A DNA stretch of 7,201 nucleotides, from assembly GCA_937996675.1 (NCBI GenBank), contig CALKUN010000060.1, positions 1-7,201 of the forward strand. Reading direction: 5' to 3'. The stretch's first letter is position 1; each line of letters begins with the position of its first letter. The notes below the pieces were generated by a model. The model searched no databases. It was given only the letters and a program-made list of their open reading frames with translations, and was not told the DNA's origin. Made by a program: the position numbers and the translations under genes. Positions 5,014 to 7,201 of this stretch are shown piece by piece. The DNA comes from an uncultured Candidatus Saccharibacteria bacterium. GTDB taxonomy: Bacteria; Patescibacteriota; Saccharimonadia; CAILAD01; GCA-016700035.

Positions 5014-5018
5014 AGGAG
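5014..5018 (+). promoter_or_regulatory. Shine-Dalgarno AGGAG of the 721-residue gene
   Basis: AGGAG lies 8 bases before the ATG at 5027, a strong match that fixes this start. It sits in the short leader between the tRNA-Thr and the gene. Confidence 0.8.
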
Positions 5019-5026
5019 AAAGTAAG

Positions 5027-7192
5027 ATGCCCTCGAAGAAGCCCAAGACGCCGAAGACGCAGCAAAGCCCAATTCAAGTCGCCACGCCGCCGTCAGCACC
5101 TACCTTAGCGACCACCAACCACAACGACTTCGCACCCTTCGCCGACCTCGTCGCGACCAACTTTCAGCGCATCGCGAACAACGATAAGGTCTTCGTCGTC
5201 GACACCGACCCCGACACGCTGTACGCGCTCTACCTCGCTTCATTCCCCGAGGGCAGTAACCCACTCGTCAAGAGCCGCACAGAGCACGATTGCTCGGCGT
5301 GCAAGCAGTTCATCCGCCGCGTCGGCAACGTCGTCATGGTCGACGGCGACAAGGTTAAGACGGTGTGGGACGACGCAGCAGCGCGGGCGCAGTACCCTTA
5401 CAACGTCGTCGCGGTAGCGATGCAGATCGCTGTAGCAGCACATCCGCTCTGCGGCATTTTCCGCATCAGCGAGAAGGAGGGCAGCTTCGGCGCCCGTCAG
5501 ACTCGCAACCTCGACGCGGCGACGGGGCAGGTCTGCACACACCACCACTTCTACACAGGTGACATCCCGCGAAAGCTGCGACCTACCGCACCCGACACTG
5601 AGCGCGGTGAGTACCGCACGACGGTGCAGGTCTTTGAGCGCGGCCTCGCCGAGCTCAGCAGCGACGCGATCGACACTGTCTTGAGCCTGATCGAGGCCAA
5701 CAACCTCTATCGCGGCGAAGAGCACAAGCGCGCTGTTCTTGAGTTCCAGGCGGCGCAGATGAAGTACAAGGCGCTGCCTGTCAACAACCGGCGACTCTAC
5801 GCCTGGTGCAACGCCAGCGGCCCTGCCGCACGCTTTCGCAACAGCGTCATCGGAACGCTAGTGCAGGAGCTGTCCGAGGGCAAAGACGTCGACGCCGCCG
5901 TCCGCAGCTACGAGCAGAAGGTCGCGCCGCAGAACTACAAGCGGACGAGCGCCGTCATCACGCCGGCCATGGTCAAGAAGGCGATGGAGACGATCGCGTC
6001 GCTCGACCTGGAGTCGGCGCTAGAGCGTCGCTTCGCCATCATGAGCGACATCAGCGTCGGCGACGTGCTGTGGGTCGATGGCGCTGTCAAACAGCTAATG
6101 CGAGGCGGCATCGCGGACGCCCTCATGCAGCACGCCGTCGCAGCAACGCCTCGGCGAGCGGAGGACGAAGAGAAGCACGCCGAGGTCGTCAGCATCGACG
6201 ACTTCGTCAAGACGGTGCTGCCCACGGCGACGAGCATTGAGATACTACTCAAGTCAGAGCACCTCGGCAACCTGATGTCGTTGACGGCGCCCGTGCATCC
6301 TGAGCCGAAGCAACTGTTTCGCTGGACCAACGACTTCGCGTGGAGCTACTGCGGCAACGTCGCCGACTCCATCAAAGAGCGCGTGAAGAAGGCCGGCGGT
6401 CGCGTGGAGGGAGCGACGTTGCGAGTGTCGCTCTCGTGGTTCAACTATGACGACCTCGACCTGCACATCGTGCAGCCTCGCAACAGCGGCGGATATCGCT
6501 CTATCGGCGACGAGATCTACTACGGTTTTAAGTCGGGCTGGACCGGCGGCGTTCTCGACGTGGATATGAACGCTGGCGGTGGTATGTCGCGCACTCCCGT
6601 CGAAAACGTCGTCTGGACGAGAACTATGCCCGACGGCGCCTACAAGATCGTCATCAACAATTTCTCGCAGCGAGAGATGTCCGACGTCGGCTTCGTCGTC
6701 GAGGTGGAGTCGTCAGGCAAGCTCCAACACTTCAGCTACAACAAAGCCGTTCGTGGTAAGCAGGACGTCCACGTCGCCACGCTGCACATGCGCGGCGGCC
6801 TCATCGAGCGCGTCGAGGCCGGCGACCCCGCCGTCACGGCGGCCAACATCTCGCAGGAGAAGTGGGGCCTTCGCAGCGAGCAGTACGTCAAGGTCAACGC
6901 CGTGACGCTGTCGCCAAACTACTGGGGCGGCAACGCCGTCGGCAACAAACACACCTTCTTCGTCCTCGACGGGGCCAAGTGCGACGAGGCTACCCGCGGC
7001 ATCTACAACGAGTTCCTGCACCCGCGGCTTGAGCAGCACCGCAAGGTCTTCGAGATCATCGGCGACAAGACGAAGTGTCAGCCTATCGACAGCGCCCTGT
7101 CGGGACTGGGCTTTTCGTCAACGAAGCGCGATAGCGTGATTGTACGCTGCACGATGGGCAAGAAGCGTCGCCTCTACAACGTCAACTTCTAA
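5027..7192 (+). CDS. Conserved phage-type protein of unknown function with a DUF2135/YfaP-like segment
   Basis: I recognise this 721-residue protein only as a member of a family I recall from large phages and some bacteria; its function is unknown. Residues 1-33 are a Lys/Pro/Thr-rich, likely disordered tail. Residues about 35-180 hold possible metal ligands: HDCSAC (His87, Cys89, Cys92), Cys142 and CTHHH (Cys170, His172-174). Residues about 195-370 are mainly helical, with VAPQNYKRTSAVITPAM and ALERRFAIMSDISVGDVLWV as conserved-looking stretches. Residues about 465-590 resemble a DUF2135/YfaP beta-sandwich: SWFNYDDLDLHI, GGVLDVDMNAGG, PVENVVW and GAYKIVINNF; the acidic DLDL and DVDMN stretches could bind a metal ion. 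The end (629-721) includes SPNYWGGNAVGNKH, RGIYNEFL and LSGLGFSSTKRD. There is no signal peptide or membrane segment, so it is probably cytoplasmic or a virion part. It has its own AGGAG and ends in TAA within the next gene's SD. Confidence 0.8.
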   Translation: MPSKKPKTPKTQQSPIQVATPPSAPTLATTNHNDFAPFADLVATNFQRIANNDKVFVVDTDPDTLYALYLASFPEGSNPLVKSRTEHDCSACKQFIRRVGNVVMVDGDKVKTVWDDAAARAQYPYNVVAVAMQIAVAAHPLCGIFRISEKEGSFGARQTRNLDAATGQVCTHHHFYTGDIPRKLRPTAPDTERGEYRTTVQVFERGLAELSSDAIDTVLSLIEANNLYRGEEHKRAVLEFQAAQMKYKALPVNNRRLYAWCNASGPAARFRNSVIGTLVQELSEGKDVDAAVRSYEQKVAPQNYKRTSAVITPAMVKKAMETIASLDLESALERRFAIMSDISVGDVLWVDGAVKQLMRGGIADALMQHAVAATPRRAEDEEKHAEVVSIDDFVKTVLPTATSIEILLKSEHLGNLMSLTAPVHPEPKQLFRWTNDFAWSYCGNVADSIKERVKKAGGRVEGATLRVSLSWFNYDDLDLHIVQPRNSGGYRSIGDEIYYGFKSGWTGGVLDVDMNAGGGMSRTPVENVVWTRTMPDGAYKIVINNFSQREMSDVGFVVEVESSGKLQHFSYNKAVRGKQDVHVATLHMRGGLIERVEAGDPAVTAANISQEKWGLRSEQYVKVNAVTLSPNYWGGNAVGNKHTFFVLDGAKCDEATRGIYNEFLHPRLEQHRKVFEIIGDKTKCQPIDSALSGLGFSSTKRDSVIVRCTMGKKRRLYNVNF

Positions 7193-7196
7193 GGAG
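7191..7196 (+). promoter_or_regulatory. Shine-Dalgarno AAGGAG of a gene just outside the window
   Basis: The TAA stop of the previous gene overlaps AAGGAG, and the window ends 5 bases later. The next start codon should lie within a few bases of the right edge, so that gene is likely cotranscribed and translated in tandem with the 721-residue gene. Confidence 0.6.
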
Positions 7197-7201
7197 AATA
7201 G

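Noticed and set aside
5240..5725. Minus-strand open frame of 161 codons inside the 721-residue gene
   Set aside because: It is an antisense shadow of the better-supported gene, which has a strong Shine-Dalgarno sequence and conserved-looking segments.

Overview
The window looks like part of a G+C-rich double-stranded DNA bacteriophage genome, probably a large one. It carries a phage-type primase-helicase, an HAD nucleotidase, a proteasome-like Ntn hydrolase, a cluster of closely packed tRNA genes and a large protein of unknown function. Genes are tightly packed with overlapping starts and stops. I see no integrase, transposase, rRNA or clearly cellular gene. The host cannot be named from this sequence.

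Left block (1-1269, minus strand): three genes are stacked as one translationally coupled operon. In transcription order they are a 5'(3')-deoxyribonucleotidase-like HAD phosphatase (598-1269), a 68-residue cysteine-rich protein with a signal peptide (392-598), and a proteasome/HslV-like Ntn hydrolase (3-395) that runs off the left end. The junctions are TGATG and ATGA, so the small middle gene is very likely real.

Divergent intergenic region (1270-1583): it is A+T-richer than the genes and holds a perfect TATAAT, two mutually exclusive C/G-run stems, nested inverted repeats and three copies of TGATGGTY. It probably contains the control region, and possibly a structured leader, for the replication gene.

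Right block (1584-7201, plus strand): a 985-residue protein joins an AEP-like primase, a Cys/His zinc motif and a P-loop helicase-type ATPase. It is followed by a promoter-like TTGACT-17-TAAGGT and a tRNA region (4581-4995). Next comes a 721-residue conserved phage-type protein of unknown role with a beta-sandwich-like segment. The window ends on the Shine-Dalgarno sequence of the next gene.

The most unusual structure is in the tRNA region. One complete tRNA-like gene (4693-4766) sits inside the anticodon loop of another (4658-4800). The outer tRNA's acceptor stem (7 of 7 pairs) and anticodon stem (5 of 5 pairs) can form only across the inner gene, and the outer 3' end carries an encoded CCA. 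The outer tRNA also replaces the T-arm with a 3-bp hairpin capped by a GCAA tetraloop. The inner tRNA has a shortened anticodon arm whose loop centre reads CTA, a possible amber suppressor. Only tRNA-Thr(TGT) in the cluster is fully canonical.
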